A stretch of DNA of 29,737 nt, taken from the IMG/VR virus record IMGVR_UViG_3300017727_000097, positions 1 to 29,737 of that record. The stretch is one strand, 5' to 3'. The DNA comes from a virus. The first letter of the stretch is position 1; the number at the start of each line of letters is the position of its first letter. Positions 23,901-29,278 of this stretch are shown one piece after another. Position numbers and translations under genes: made by a program. The notes beneath the pieces are model-generated. The model was not told the origin of the DNA. It was given only the letters and a program-made list of their open reading frames with translations, and made no database searches.

Positions 23901-24214
23901 CAACATTTAGAGATGGCGATACAGATACATTTATTAGAGTAGAAAGTTCTAATTCTGATAATGATGAAATAGAAATGCACACAGCAGGCACAGAAAGATT
24001 AAAAATAGATGCTAGTGTTGCTGATTTCTCTGTACCTGTAAAATTACCGAACATGGACGAAACAGCTAGAGATGCTCTTTCAGGTATGTCAGGTGGGGAA
24101 CAAATATTTAATACCACTACCTCAAAAGTTAATGTATACGATGGTAGTAGCTGGACCGAAGTTGGTGGTGGTGGAAGCACAGGTCTAGCGAATTACTTTA
24201 TATTAGGAGATTAA
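17978..24214 (+). CDS. Giant repetitive tail fibre with embedded cupredoxin-like domain (2078 aa)
   Basis: At 2078 residues this is the largest protein in the window. Its start (MAEKDPIRLNLDGDGNPDGFAE-like) and the segment 'GLTDGGTGGSYSSLADLRIG' are typical of marine-phage fibres. Between about residues 265 and 1765 it has 17 copies of a unit near 'DTDDLSEGSTNLYYTDARA'. A larger module ('GDLTVSGTTTTLNTETLTVD...WTVGSE') occurs four times (about 18262-18530, 19833-20190, 21724-21990, 23330-23583). Between them, about residues 1048-1168, is a cupredoxin-like domain with H1101, C1152, H1155 and M1158. The C-terminus ('MDETARDALSGMSGGEQIFN...GSSWTEV') is a common fibre tip motif. The likely role is a long side fibre for host adsorption. 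No chaperone domain is fused. Confidence 0.9.
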   Translation: MAEKDPIRLNLDGDGNPDGFAEFQSADFIGLTDGGTGGSYSSLADLRIGLGLQIGSNVQAYDADLSTLANITHSDGVFIVSDGSQWVSESGATARTSLGLGTGDSPTFTGLTTSGSVTIQGNLDVQGEFLNTTAEVIVVDDAFVKLNTGNSEVDAGLIIETSDTDDARLFYDVSTNRWVLGENQSYDEILTQTSTDTITNKSIDGGSNTLTNIPNTAFSNSSITVTDGSNSTDISLGGTITFTGGTGLTLTEGSGTVTGSVDFTEFDTDSITEGSTNVYYTNARADARIALANIEDLANVGFSGLANGDVIRYNGSSWINDPIDLATDTVGDFVQNLVAGTGISVSTTSGESQTPTVAVTMSSFDTDDLTEGSSNLYYTDARSNSAFDTRLATKDTDDLSEGSTNLYYTDTRVGTYLTSNSYATQTYVDSAVATENEISEMNDVTLTSLAANQVLRYSGSAWLNVTLDTDDIGEGSTNLYYTDARFDTRLATKDTADLTEGTNLYYTTARFDTAFTGKSTSDLTEGTNLYYTTARFDTRLGTKDTDDLSEGSTNLYFTNARARGSLSVTDAGGDGSLSYDNTTGVFTYTGPSASEVRAHFTAGTGIGISSGEISIGQSVGTTDNVQFNNIQVDGTLTSDDITSTNISIDGNATISGDLTVSGSTTTVDSTTVTVNDPLFKYADENSGNTVDIGWYGEYIQSSTTKYAGMVWDASQSDKFRLFHGSQTEPTTSVDTSATGFSTGTLIANLQGDVTGTVSDISNHDTDSLSEGSSNLYYTTTRANTDFDTKLAAADTGDLSEGTNLYYTTARFDSALSGKTTSDLAEGTNLYFTNERVDDQVDSLLTAGSNITLSYDDSAGTLTISATEDDLSNNDTDDLSEGSTNLYFTNERAQDALGTALTMGTQTLITVTYDDTNNNYDFVVDNDLSNYDNSTSAFTTLASFSGGTNISFSSGTIAFDNTSDLDMGGRRVLFGNVYSAEGDLPSASTYHGMFAHVHGTGRAYYAHAGNWVDLIGANEIGSGLTYSSGSLTADFTPTSTDTLTNKTINFENNTAIVEFAVTVSNSGSGNKYYLDGEEAASVQLVPGITYRFDLSDSSTGSHPFLLSTTKDGSHNSGSSYTTGVTTNGSQGSSGAYLQITINAATSDTLYYYCSAHSGMGGDAVVSIAGSSLSASDTDDLTEGSSNLYYTDARARGAVSVTDSGGDGSLSYNSGSGVFTYTGPSASETRAHFSAGTGVTLSSGEISIGQAVGTTSDVTFNDLVVSGDLTVSGTTTTLNTETLTVDDNIIVLNNNVTGSPTENAGIEIERGSSTNKTLIWNETDDKWTVGSERFDAGSIYSTFTGNLTGDVTGTVSSIANHDTDSLSEGSSNLYFTDERVDDRVNALLTEGTNVSLTYDDTANTLTITSTDTNTQLTQEQVEDYVAGVVTAGTDISVTYDDSAGTLTIANTAALSSEQVQDITGAQIVTNGSHTGISFAYDDANDGAIDATVSLSGFSTSDLSEGTNLYFTNARADARIAAATTDDLTEGSTNLYFTNARADARITAADLNDLSDVLFSNPTSSDDAKVLAYSNSSGGFVLSSLGGLSGSGEVNTASNQNTAGIGVFLQKTGEDLEFRGINAGSSKITVTNDTANDEIDIDFGSVSIDDLSDVDTTTSAPSSGQALKWSGSTWEPGDASSQVAQLTDVTLTSLATNQVLRYSGSAWVNVTLDTDDIGEGSTNLYYTDARSNSAFDTRLATKDTDNLSEGSSNLYYTDARVQTKIDSYVSGGTGVTVSSGDISIGQAVSTTSDVTFNDLIVSGDLTVSGTTTSVNTETINLADNQIVLNSNATGSASENGGIEIERGDDTNKTLIWNESTDKWTVGSETFVAGTFEGNATGLTTSALTGQSALTTAADDDVILIYDTSATDYKKITKSNLVGSVSFDVNDEMPLTLADNSSDPIQFANVGTSATDLDLVLADGTVDPINITGTSNSATTFRDGDTDTFIRVESSNSDNDEIEMHTAGTERLKIDASVADFSVPVKLPNMDETARDALSGMSGGEQIFNTTTSKVNVYDGSSWTEVGGGGSTGLANYFILGD
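18779..23270 (+). repeat. Seventeen-copy 'DDLSEGSTNLYYTDAR' coding repeat
   Basis: Seventeen units of about 16-20 residues are spread through the giant fibre, often in clusters of two to six separated by other modules. The core is D-[DS]-[LI]-[STG]-E-G-[S-T/S]-N-[LV]-Y-[YF]-T-[DNT]-x-R. Units such as those near 19180 and 19620 agree in protein but differ at many third positions, so they are not recent DNA slippage products. The repeat is known as a feature of phage fibres in marine viruses. Coordinates span the first to last unit. Confidence 0.9.
21121..21478 (+). other. Cupredoxin-like (blue-copper-type) domain in the giant fibre
   Basis: Residues about 1048-1168 of the giant fibre. The sequence has a beta-sandwich look ('AIVEFAVTVSNSGSGNKYYL', 'VQLVPGITYRFDLSDSSTGS', 'HPFLLSTT', 'TLYYYCSAHSGMGGDAVV'). 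H1101 in 'GSHPF' with C1152, H1155 and M1158 in CSAHSGM copies the ligand order His-Cys-His-Met of type-1 copper sites; plastocyanin has C-x2-H-x4-M and here the last spacing is two. His-to-Cys distance is 51, close to the 47 of plastocyanin. Copper binding is inferred, not shown. Confidence 0.72.
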
Positions 24215-24215
24215 T

Positions 24216-24545
24216 ATGGCTGAAAGTTATAAATCTGTAAATGCTGATTTAGGAACGACTGCTGATGTTGCTATTTACACTTGTCCATCAGCGACTACTG
24301 CTGTTGTTTTGTTATGTCAAATAGCAAATATAGATGGTAGTGATGCTGTCGATGTAAATGTAGATTACTATGATAGTAGTGCTACATCTGCAAAAGCATT
24401 AGCAAGCACAATTAGCGTCCCTTCTGACTCTTCATTTAATCCTATCGGTGGAAAGCTAGTGCTTGAAACAGGGGATGAAATAAGAGCTTGGGCTAGTGCT
24501 GCCAGCGATGCAGAAATAGTTGTGTCGGTAGTTGAAATTACATAG
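24216..24545 (+). CDS. Small beta-type tail/fibre protein (109 aa), copy A
   Basis: 109 residues, no signal peptide, mostly beta: 'TTADVAIYTCPSATTAVVLL', 'VDVNVDYYDSSATSAKALAS', 'TISVPSDSSFNPIGGKLVLE', 'ETGDEIRAWASAASDAEIVV'. The order 'taI Yt.P....a.v...q.aN....d..v.v...d......l....i.vP......l....l.l..Gd.I.a.a......v.vs.vEi' is typical of small virion proteins placed after fibre genes in marine phages. The gene at 26011 encodes a second protein of exactly 109 residues with the same strand plan. Likely a decoration or tip protein on a fibre. GGAG before the ATG is the ribosome site. Confidence 0.75.
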   Translation: MAESYKSVNADLGTTADVAIYTCPSATTAVVLLCQIANIDGSDAVDVNVDYYDSSATSAKALASTISVPSDSSFNPIGGKLVLETGDEIRAWASAASDAEIVVSVVEIT

Positions 24546-24553
24546 GAGTTAAT

Positions 24554-25294
24554 ATGTTACATAAAATTTTTGGTGCTTTTTTAGGAAAGAAAGCTCCTAA
24601 TTATAAATCGGCCACTAAATCTGGTAATTTTCATGTAAACGAACAAATGATTCTCCAAAAAAATAACGAATGGACTGTTGTTCCTGGCTCTACGGAAGCT
24701 ACTGCTTTTGCTTCAGTAGATGAAGCTGATACTACTGCTGCTCAAGGTATAATATTAGAAGGAACACATTGGTTTAAATTTAGTGTTAATCACACAGCTG
24801 CTCAATATTATTACAAACCTCTTACTTGGACTTACAATAGTATAAGTAAAGGTGCCGTAAGAGTCTATCTTTCTAATTCCCAAAGTGCTGCTACTGAAAA
24901 TTTTTTAGGAGATAATATACCAATGGATTACTTTGTTGTAGGTAGAAAAAATGGTGATACAGGTGAATTTGGACAATCTGGCGAAGTAGAATTTACCAAT
25001 CAACAATTATTTAATTCCACTACAGGACTTACAGGTTCAGCAAGAAATTATTGGATTGATGGTGGCAGTAATTACAATGGCACAAAAGTTATGTTAGGTG
25101 GTGGTGGTAGACACGGAATCTACAATACAGGACAAAATGCTTGTAGCTGGGGTTCTGCTAATGGTTCGATAGGTGCAGGTTATGACGGAAGTTGTGGAAG
25201 TTATCCAAGTGGTTTAAAACTTGGTCTTGGAGATGGAGATGCTTATTACAACAGTATTAGTGGCACATTCGAGTTTTGGATATGGAATGAATAA
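24554..25294 (+). CDS. Probable fibre-tip / adhesin protein (246 aa)
   Basis: 246 residues. A short N-terminal helix 'MLHKIFGAFLGKKAPNYKSA' (amphipathic; a fibre anchor is possible) leads to a beta-rich body with aromatic strands ('EGTHWFKFSVNHTAAQYYYK'). The C-terminal about 90 residues are Gly-rich with a pair of cysteines ('ACSWGSANGSIGAGYDGSCG') that could form a disulfide, and end in aromatic 'GTFEFWIWNE'. This terminal arrangement looks like a receptor-binding lectin-type domain, but I cannot name a family. No reverse transcriptase or template repeat is near, so it is not a diversity-generating target as far as this window shows. It ends on a TAATG overlap. Confidence 0.7.
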   Translation: MLHKIFGAFLGKKAPNYKSATKSGNFHVNEQMILQKNNEWTVVPGSTEATAFASVDEADTTAAQGIILEGTHWFKFSVNHTAAQYYYKPLTWTYNSISKGAVRVYLSNSQSAATENFLGDNIPMDYFVVGRKNGDTGEFGQSGEVEFTNQQLFNSTTGLTGSARNYWIDGGSNYNGTKVMLGGGGRHGIYNTGQNACSWGSANGSIGAGYDGSCGSYPSGLKLGLGDGDAYYNSISGTFEFWIWNE

Positions 25295-25422
25295 TGTTTA
25301 GAGTAAGAATAATAGTAGATGATTCAATAGAAATATATACTTTTGATACCGAAGAAGATGCTAACGATTTTAAAGAAAATAGGTTAGATCAAGGTTCTGT
25401 ATTTCTTATAGATGAGGTCTAA
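25294..25422 (+). CDS. Small acidic protein (42 aa)
   Basis: Starts on a TAATG overlap and ends on another. 42 residues: 'MFRVRIIVDDSIEIYTFDTE' then 'EDANDFKENRLDQGSVFLID'. The pattern of strand, 'eD A..F' helix and strand is like tiny phage proteins with a beta-alpha-beta plan. No family can be named. The two flanking overlaps support that it is translated. Confidence 0.6.
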   Translation: MFRVRIIVDDSIEIYTFDTEEDANDFKENRLDQGSVFLIDEV

Positions 25423-25544
25423 TGGAATACTTAAAAGCCATAGATCACGAAAGTTTAGAATATAATAAAGTTGGTGGGAAAGCACTTGTCAACTATATTA
25501 GTTGCAAGTTTACACCTCAACACTATTTAGGAGAAGGTAAATAA
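25422..25544 (+). CDS. Small protein (40 aa), unknown
   Basis: 40 residues starting on a TAATG overlap and ending two bases before the next ATG. It opens with MEYLKAIDHESLEYNKVGGK and includes one Cys. Its end codes for LGEGK, whose bases (AGGAGAAGG) also provide the ribosome site for the next gene. Function unknown; existence is supported by the tight packing. Confidence 0.55.
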   Translation: MEYLKAIDHESLEYNKVGGKALVNYISCKFTPQHYLGEGK

Positions 25545-25546
25545 AT

Positions 25547-26002
25547 ATGGCTGATAGACAACAATTACTAAGAGTAAAAATGACTGGATCTGACTCATCA
25601 GGTCTAGCAGAATTTCAAGATGGTCATGCTGATGGCGGTCCATTAGTACCTGCGTACACAGAATCACAGAGAGACGCAATTACATCTGCAACCGAAGGTA
25701 TGGTTATATACAATACTGACGATGATCGACTAGAAGTAAGAACTTCAAGCGCTTGGTTGCAATTAGATATTGGTGATGTGACAGGTGTTACAACAAGTGC
25801 CACTTCAGGAATATCTGGTGGTGCAACAAGTGGGGCAGTATCGATCTTAATAGACGCAACAAGACTTACAGATGGAACATCAATAGATGTAGACGAAGAT
25901 AATGATCTAGTCATGCTATATGATAATTCATCTACATCAATGGTAAAAGTAAATCCAGTACAACTATTCACAAACGAATCGTTGCTCTGGATGGGATTAT
26001 AG
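25547..26002 (+). CDS. Short fibre protein (151 aa)
   Basis: 151 residues. 'MADRQQLLRVKMTGSDSSGL' then 'AEFQDGHADGG' is a shortened version of the giant fibre's opening (acidic, 'AEFQSADFIG'). The middle 'ESQRDAITSATEGMVIYNTD' and 'DRLEVRTSSAWLQL' is the fibre-tip motif 'R.A......G..iyNT....v......W' also seen at the C-terminus of the 2078-residue fibre. It looks like a stand-alone tip, or a small version of the giant fibre without its repeat shaft. The role may be an adaptor or alternative adhesin. Confidence 0.75.
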   Translation: MADRQQLLRVKMTGSDSSGLAEFQDGHADGGPLVPAYTESQRDAITSATEGMVIYNTDDDRLEVRTSSAWLQLDIGDVTGVTTSATSGISGGATSGAVSILIDATRLTDGTSIDVDEDNDLVMLYDNSSTSMVKVNPVQLFTNESLLWMGL

Positions 26003-26010
26003 GAGAATAA

Positions 26011-26340
26011 ATGGCAGTATATAACGCAGCTGAGTTAGCCGAAGTAACTGCACTTGGAACATCTGAAGCAGAAATTTTCAGTAATTCTAACAAGTGTATT
26101 ATTAAGCAAATTATGTTAGCTAACTATACAGCAACAGACAGAACAGTGGAGATCAAACTTATTCCTACAGGGGATACAACTGGTGATCAACATATCATTT
26201 TTGGTGATACAACTGTTCAAGCAAATACAACTACAGTTATTGACTTAGCTATGGTTATACCTGCTAATGCTTCTGTTGCTGCAAAATGTTCAGCAGCAAC
26301 TTCAGTGAATATACAAGTTTCTGGTGTAGAGGTAAGCTAA
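26011..26340 (+). CDS. Small beta-type tail/fibre protein (109 aa), copy B
   Basis: 109 residues, same length and strand order as the protein at 24216: 'CIIKQIMLANYTATDRTVEI' then 'DTTVQANTTTVIDLAMVIPA' then 'AAKCSAATSVNIQVSGVEVS'. The ending 'A..V.I.VSGVEV' mirrors 'DAEIVVSVVEI' of the other copy. The identity is low, so they are ancient paralogues or the same fold. AGGAG precedes the ATG. The stop overlaps the next ATG as TAATG. Virion role inferred from the neighbours. Confidence 0.75.
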   Translation: MAVYNAAELAEVTALGTSEAEIFSNSNKCIIKQIMLANYTATDRTVEIKLIPTGDTTGDQHIIFGDTTVQANTTTVIDLAMVIPANASVAAKCSAATSVNIQVSGVEVS

Positions 26341-27692
26341 TGCCTGAAATACAAGTACCTGAGCCAATCTTTTTGGACAGATTAGGTGGCGATGAAATAT
26401 ATGGTTATGGGCAAGATGGTGATGTTACCCTTGCTTCAAATACGACATTGTCTCGTGATATGTATTACAACGATTTATCGATAAACGCCAATGTCACATT
26501 AGATACTAATGGGTATCGTGTTTTTGTAAGAGGTACATTGACATTTGCAGACGCTACATCTCGTATAGGTAGATTTACAAGTAAAGCAACAGCAGGAACA
26601 CTTAAAGGTGGTTTTGATAAAGGTACAGATGCTACAGACACTTTAGGTGGTAGATCTTCAGAACAAACAGACGGAGAACACTCTGGTAATACTTTTTTTG
26701 ATGGTGAAAACGATTTCTTTAACTTGTCAGTAGCTTTAGCTGGGCAAAAGTTTGATCAATCTACTGAAACTTTTAAATTTTTAGGTGGTGGATCAGGCGC
26801 ATCCGATGGTGCAATAACAGCAGACGCTACTGGTGGTGCAGACGGAGGAGACACTGGTTGGGCTGATTATCAAACTGTAGGTGCAGATGGTGGAAAAGGC
26901 GCAGATGGTAACTCAGCATCAGCAGGTACAGGTGCAGTAGGTGGTGGAGTAGTTTTAGTAGTAGCTAAAGCTGTTTCAGGAGATGGAACAATTAGAGCAG
27001 ACGCAGATGATACTACTGGTACCACACAAGGTGCAGATGGCGCACCAGCCCCAGACGCATCCACACCAGGTAATAACTATTCTTATCCTGGTAATACTAA
27101 TCCAACAAACTATGGTGCAAACTATGGTGCCAACAATGGTGCAAACTATGGATCTAACAGTGGCTCAAACCCCTCAAACTCAGGTAGTAATAGTACTAAT
27201 TACGGATCTAACCCAACAAATTATGGTTCTCACACACATTATCACTGGCATCCAAGTCCACCAATAAATAACTACGCAACAGGTTTTTATCATTATCACT
27301 ATGCACATACGCATAGTTATCCTGGTAGTAACTATTCATATCCTGGTAATAACTACTCATATCCAGGTAATAACTATTCATATGGTTATAGCTATGGGTA
27401 TTCATACGGATACTCTTATGGCTATTCATATGGTGGTAACAATAATCCAACAAACAATGATAGCAACCCAACAAACTATCACCCAGGAGGTGCTGGTGGA
27501 TCTGGGGGTACAGCTTCTCAATCTTATAATGCTGGTGGTGGCGCAGTAGTTTTTGTAACAGGAACTAAACCTTTGCCGTCAGGTTTGACATTAGCAGCTG
27601 CGGCTGGAACAGGTGGATCTGGTTCTGCAACAGCAGGAACAGTCGTTACTGTATTTAATATTGCAGCGACAGATACAGATCCAAGTAGTTAG
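26340..27692 (+). CDS. Tail fibre with prion-like Tyr/Asn/Gly/Ser domain (450 aa)
   Basis: The start is ATG 26340 (TAATG overlap); an upstream ATG at 26286 would add 18 residues lying inside the previous gene and is disfavoured. Residues about 20-95 ('DEIYGYGQDGDVTLASNTTL', 'SRDMYYNDLSINANVTLDTN', 'GYRVFVRGTL') form a beta-solenoid start found in marine-phage fibres. About 100-240 is Gly/Asp/Ala-rich. About 243-382 is low complexity, with nearly 30 Tyr and runs such as YGYSYGYSYGYSYGYSYG, plus 'HTHYHWH' and 'HYHYAHTH'. The remaining 68 residues are again Gly/Ala-rich beta sequence. The first part is shared with the next gene, which lacks the low-complexity section. Confidence 0.82.
   Translation: MPEIQVPEPIFLDRLGGDEIYGYGQDGDVTLASNTTLSRDMYYNDLSINANVTLDTNGYRVFVRGTLTFADATSRIGRFTSKATAGTLKGGFDKGTDATDTLGGRSSEQTDGEHSGNTFFDGENDFFNLSVALAGQKFDQSTETFKFLGGGSGASDGAITADATGGADGGDTGWADYQTVGADGGKGADGNSASAGTGAVGGGVVLVVAKAVSGDGTIRADADDTTGTTQGADGAPAPDASTPGNNYSYPGNTNPTNYGANYGANNGANYGSNSGSNPSNSGSNSTNYGSNPTNYGSHTHYHWHPSPPINNYATGFYHYHYAHTHSYPGSNYSYPGNNYSYPGNNYSYGYSYGYSYGYSYGYSYGGNNNPTNNDSNPTNYHPGGAGGSGGTASQSYNAGGGAVVFVTGTKPLPSGLTLAAAAGTGGSGSATAGTVVTVFNIAATDTDPSS
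27066..27485 (+). repeat. Low-complexity Tyr/Asn/Gly/Ser coding tract
   Basis: Encodes about 140 residues made of short degenerate units: NYGAN and NYGSN types (27100-27230), His clusters (27230-27320), three SYPGNNY-type units (27315-27380) and a five-fold Gly-Tyr-Ser-Tyr run (about 27380-27435). Codons within the Gly-Tyr-Ser-Tyr run vary (ggt, ggg, gga, ggc; agc, tca, tct), so the DNA is less repetitive than the protein. Confidence 0.9.
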
Positions 27693-27700
27693 GAGTAATT

Positions 27701-28360
27701 ATGGCAATTACAGAAATAGGTCAAGTACCAAGCGATTTTGAAACTTTTGATGTGATCCCTGATAGCATTTATGGATCAGGTATGGACGGAAATGTTACTA
27801 TCTCATCTAATACAACTCTCACTAGAGATATGCACTATAACAATTTAACAATAGATCCAGGTATTGTGTTAGATACAGCAGGATATAGAGTTTTTGTAAG
27901 GAATAGTTTAGGAATGGCACCAACATCAACTAATCAATCTGATACAAAAATTGGAAGAGTCGGTGGAGTTTCAACATCAGGAACCCTTAGAGGTGGTGCA
28001 GTCGCAGCCGTAACAAACTCTCTTGGTGGTAATGGAAATGGATATACAGCTACAGCACCTACTGTTGGAGCAGAGTATTTTAATCACCCAGACATTGCTA
28101 TAGAGGGCGTAATAGTTCATGGTGGCCAAACAACACCAGCAGCTCTACAAGGTGGTGCAGGCGATAATGTCAATCATGGTGGTGGCATTGTAGTCCTATG
28201 TGCAAGAAAATTGCAGGGCTATGGAACAATAGAAGCTAGTGGTGAGACAACAACTGGTGGTGGCGTTATATTTATTATTTCTCAAGATCTACCACTAACA
28301 GGTATTCTTACGGATGTAACTGGTTATGCAAGTGGTACTGTAAAAACATTTAAGGTATAA
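27701..28360 (+). CDS. Short fibre paralogue of the preceding gene (219 aa)
   Basis: 219 residues. The N-terminal about 75 residues ('DSIYGSGMDGNVTISSNTTL', 'TRDMHYNNLTIDPGIVLDTA', 'GYRVFVRNSL') align over their whole length with the preceding fibre, as do 'TKIGRVGGVSTSGTLRGGAV' and the end 'GGGVIFIISQDLPLTGILTD' with 'GGAVVFVTGTKPLPSGLTLA'. It therefore looks like a duplicate that lacks, or never gained, the low-complexity insertion. AGGAG precedes the ATG. The likely role is a tail-fibre adhesin or assembly partner of its long paralogue. Confidence 0.8.
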   Translation: MAITEIGQVPSDFETFDVIPDSIYGSGMDGNVTISSNTTLTRDMHYNNLTIDPGIVLDTAGYRVFVRNSLGMAPTSTNQSDTKIGRVGGVSTSGTLRGGAVAAVTNSLGGNGNGYTATAPTVGAEYFNHPDIAIEGVIVHGGQTTPAALQGGAGDNVNHGGGIVVLCARKLQGYGTIEASGETTTGGGVIFIISQDLPLTGILTDVTGYASGTVKTFKV

Positions 28361-28362
28361 CA

Positions 28363-29259
28363 ATGTCTACTGTTCGCATTTATTACAGTAGAGAAGATCA
28401 AGATTATGATAACTATAATCTTTGGTATATGCCTGGTCGACACATGGGAAACCCTGATTTACTAGATCCTGATCATACTTATCAAAATCTATACAATGAA
28501 GCACCTAGAGTAAAAAAAGATTTTACTGTTTCTGGTAATTATGGATATGTAGATATAGATCTAAATGGTGCAAAAAATTGTGATTTCTATATTAGGCGTA
28601 AAGACTTTTTATATGACTTAGACGAAAATGCAACATATACTCCTGAGTCAATATTCTGGATGACTGGATTTATATACTCTATACAAGAAAACTTATATGA
28701 AGATGTTTATGTGAAAGAAAATAAACCATACCTATATAAAGATAGTTTTTTTCAAGCAATATCACCAATGGCAATCACTTTAAGTGGTGATGATAGTTAT
28801 ATAGATACAGATGATATTTTACACGAAGATGGTAGAGAACATGGGGAAGAGGGCGAAGGTTGGTGGTGGACACACTACAAAATATTCAATACTTATGAAA
28901 ATTCTACTACACTAGAAATACCACAAAGTGTTCTTAATCAAATATTAAAGAACGAAAATATGGACACAATCATGACCATACTTATGTTAAACTTGTGTGG
29001 TAAGACTTACACTATAGGAGAAGATATGCAATTATCAATTGACGCAGATGCTTTATCAGCTGAAAAAGCTGACGCATTACAAATGGTTGACAAAGCTATT
29101 GCTAACTGTCTTTATAAATTAGGCGAAGTTCCAGCAGATTTTGACGAAGCTGATTTCCTCGCTGACTTCGATACTTATAAAGCTAGTAAAAGTGATGTTT
29201 TAGAAAACACAATAGATTACTTAAAAGAGTTGCTAGAAACAAGACCAAATCTAGTCTAG
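28363..29259 (+). CDS. Virion protein with PUD/CBM41-like N-terminus (298 aa)
   Basis: 298 residues. 'TVRIYYSREDQDYDNYNLWY' at 2-21 and 'GYVDIDLNGAKNCDFYIRRK' at 61-80 followed by 'DFLYDLDENATY' resemble the start and end of PUD/CBM41 alpha-glucan-binding modules ('tv.IhY.r.dgdYdgW.lW.w' and 'a.vdv.l.....vgFiir..d..kD.d.d'). The rest is novel to me: a Trp-rich patch (GEGWWWTHYKIF, near 168-179) and a helical C-terminus (200-298, 'ADALSAEKADALQMVDKAIA'). It could bind host-surface or environmental glycans. The resemblance is by eye and needs a profile search. AAGG precedes the ATG. Confidence 0.75.
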   Translation: MSTVRIYYSREDQDYDNYNLWYMPGRHMGNPDLLDPDHTYQNLYNEAPRVKKDFTVSGNYGYVDIDLNGAKNCDFYIRRKDFLYDLDENATYTPESIFWMTGFIYSIQENLYEDVYVKENKPYLYKDSFFQAISPMAITLSGDDSYIDTDDILHEDGREHGEEGEGWWWTHYKIFNTYENSTTLEIPQSVLNQILKNENMDTIMTILMLNLCGKTYTIGEDMQLSIDADALSAEKADALQMVDKAIANCLYKLGEVPADFDEADFLADFDTYKASKSDVLENTIDYLKELLETRPNLV

Positions 29260-29278
29260 ATCATTTTGGGGAGGTAAA

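Noticed and set aside
23701-24180. 159-codon open frame on the - strand at the end of the giant fibre
   Set aside because: Antisense shadow of a repetitive Ser/Thr/Asp-rich fibre; product is Ser/Val/Pro-rich without any recognisable motif.
24554-25294. Target of a diversity-generating retroelement
   Set aside because: No reverse transcriptase, template repeat or accessory gene is present in the window.
26286-26339. ATG 26286 as start of the prion-like fibre
   Set aside because: Would add 18 unrelated residues coded inside the previous gene; the TAATG start at 26340 gives an N-terminus that aligns with its paralogue.
26983-27549. Extra + and - frames over the Tyr-rich tract
   Set aside because: They arise from the low-complexity codons of the fibre gene read out of frame (Gln/Thr/Ile/Met-rich products) and have no ribosome sites.
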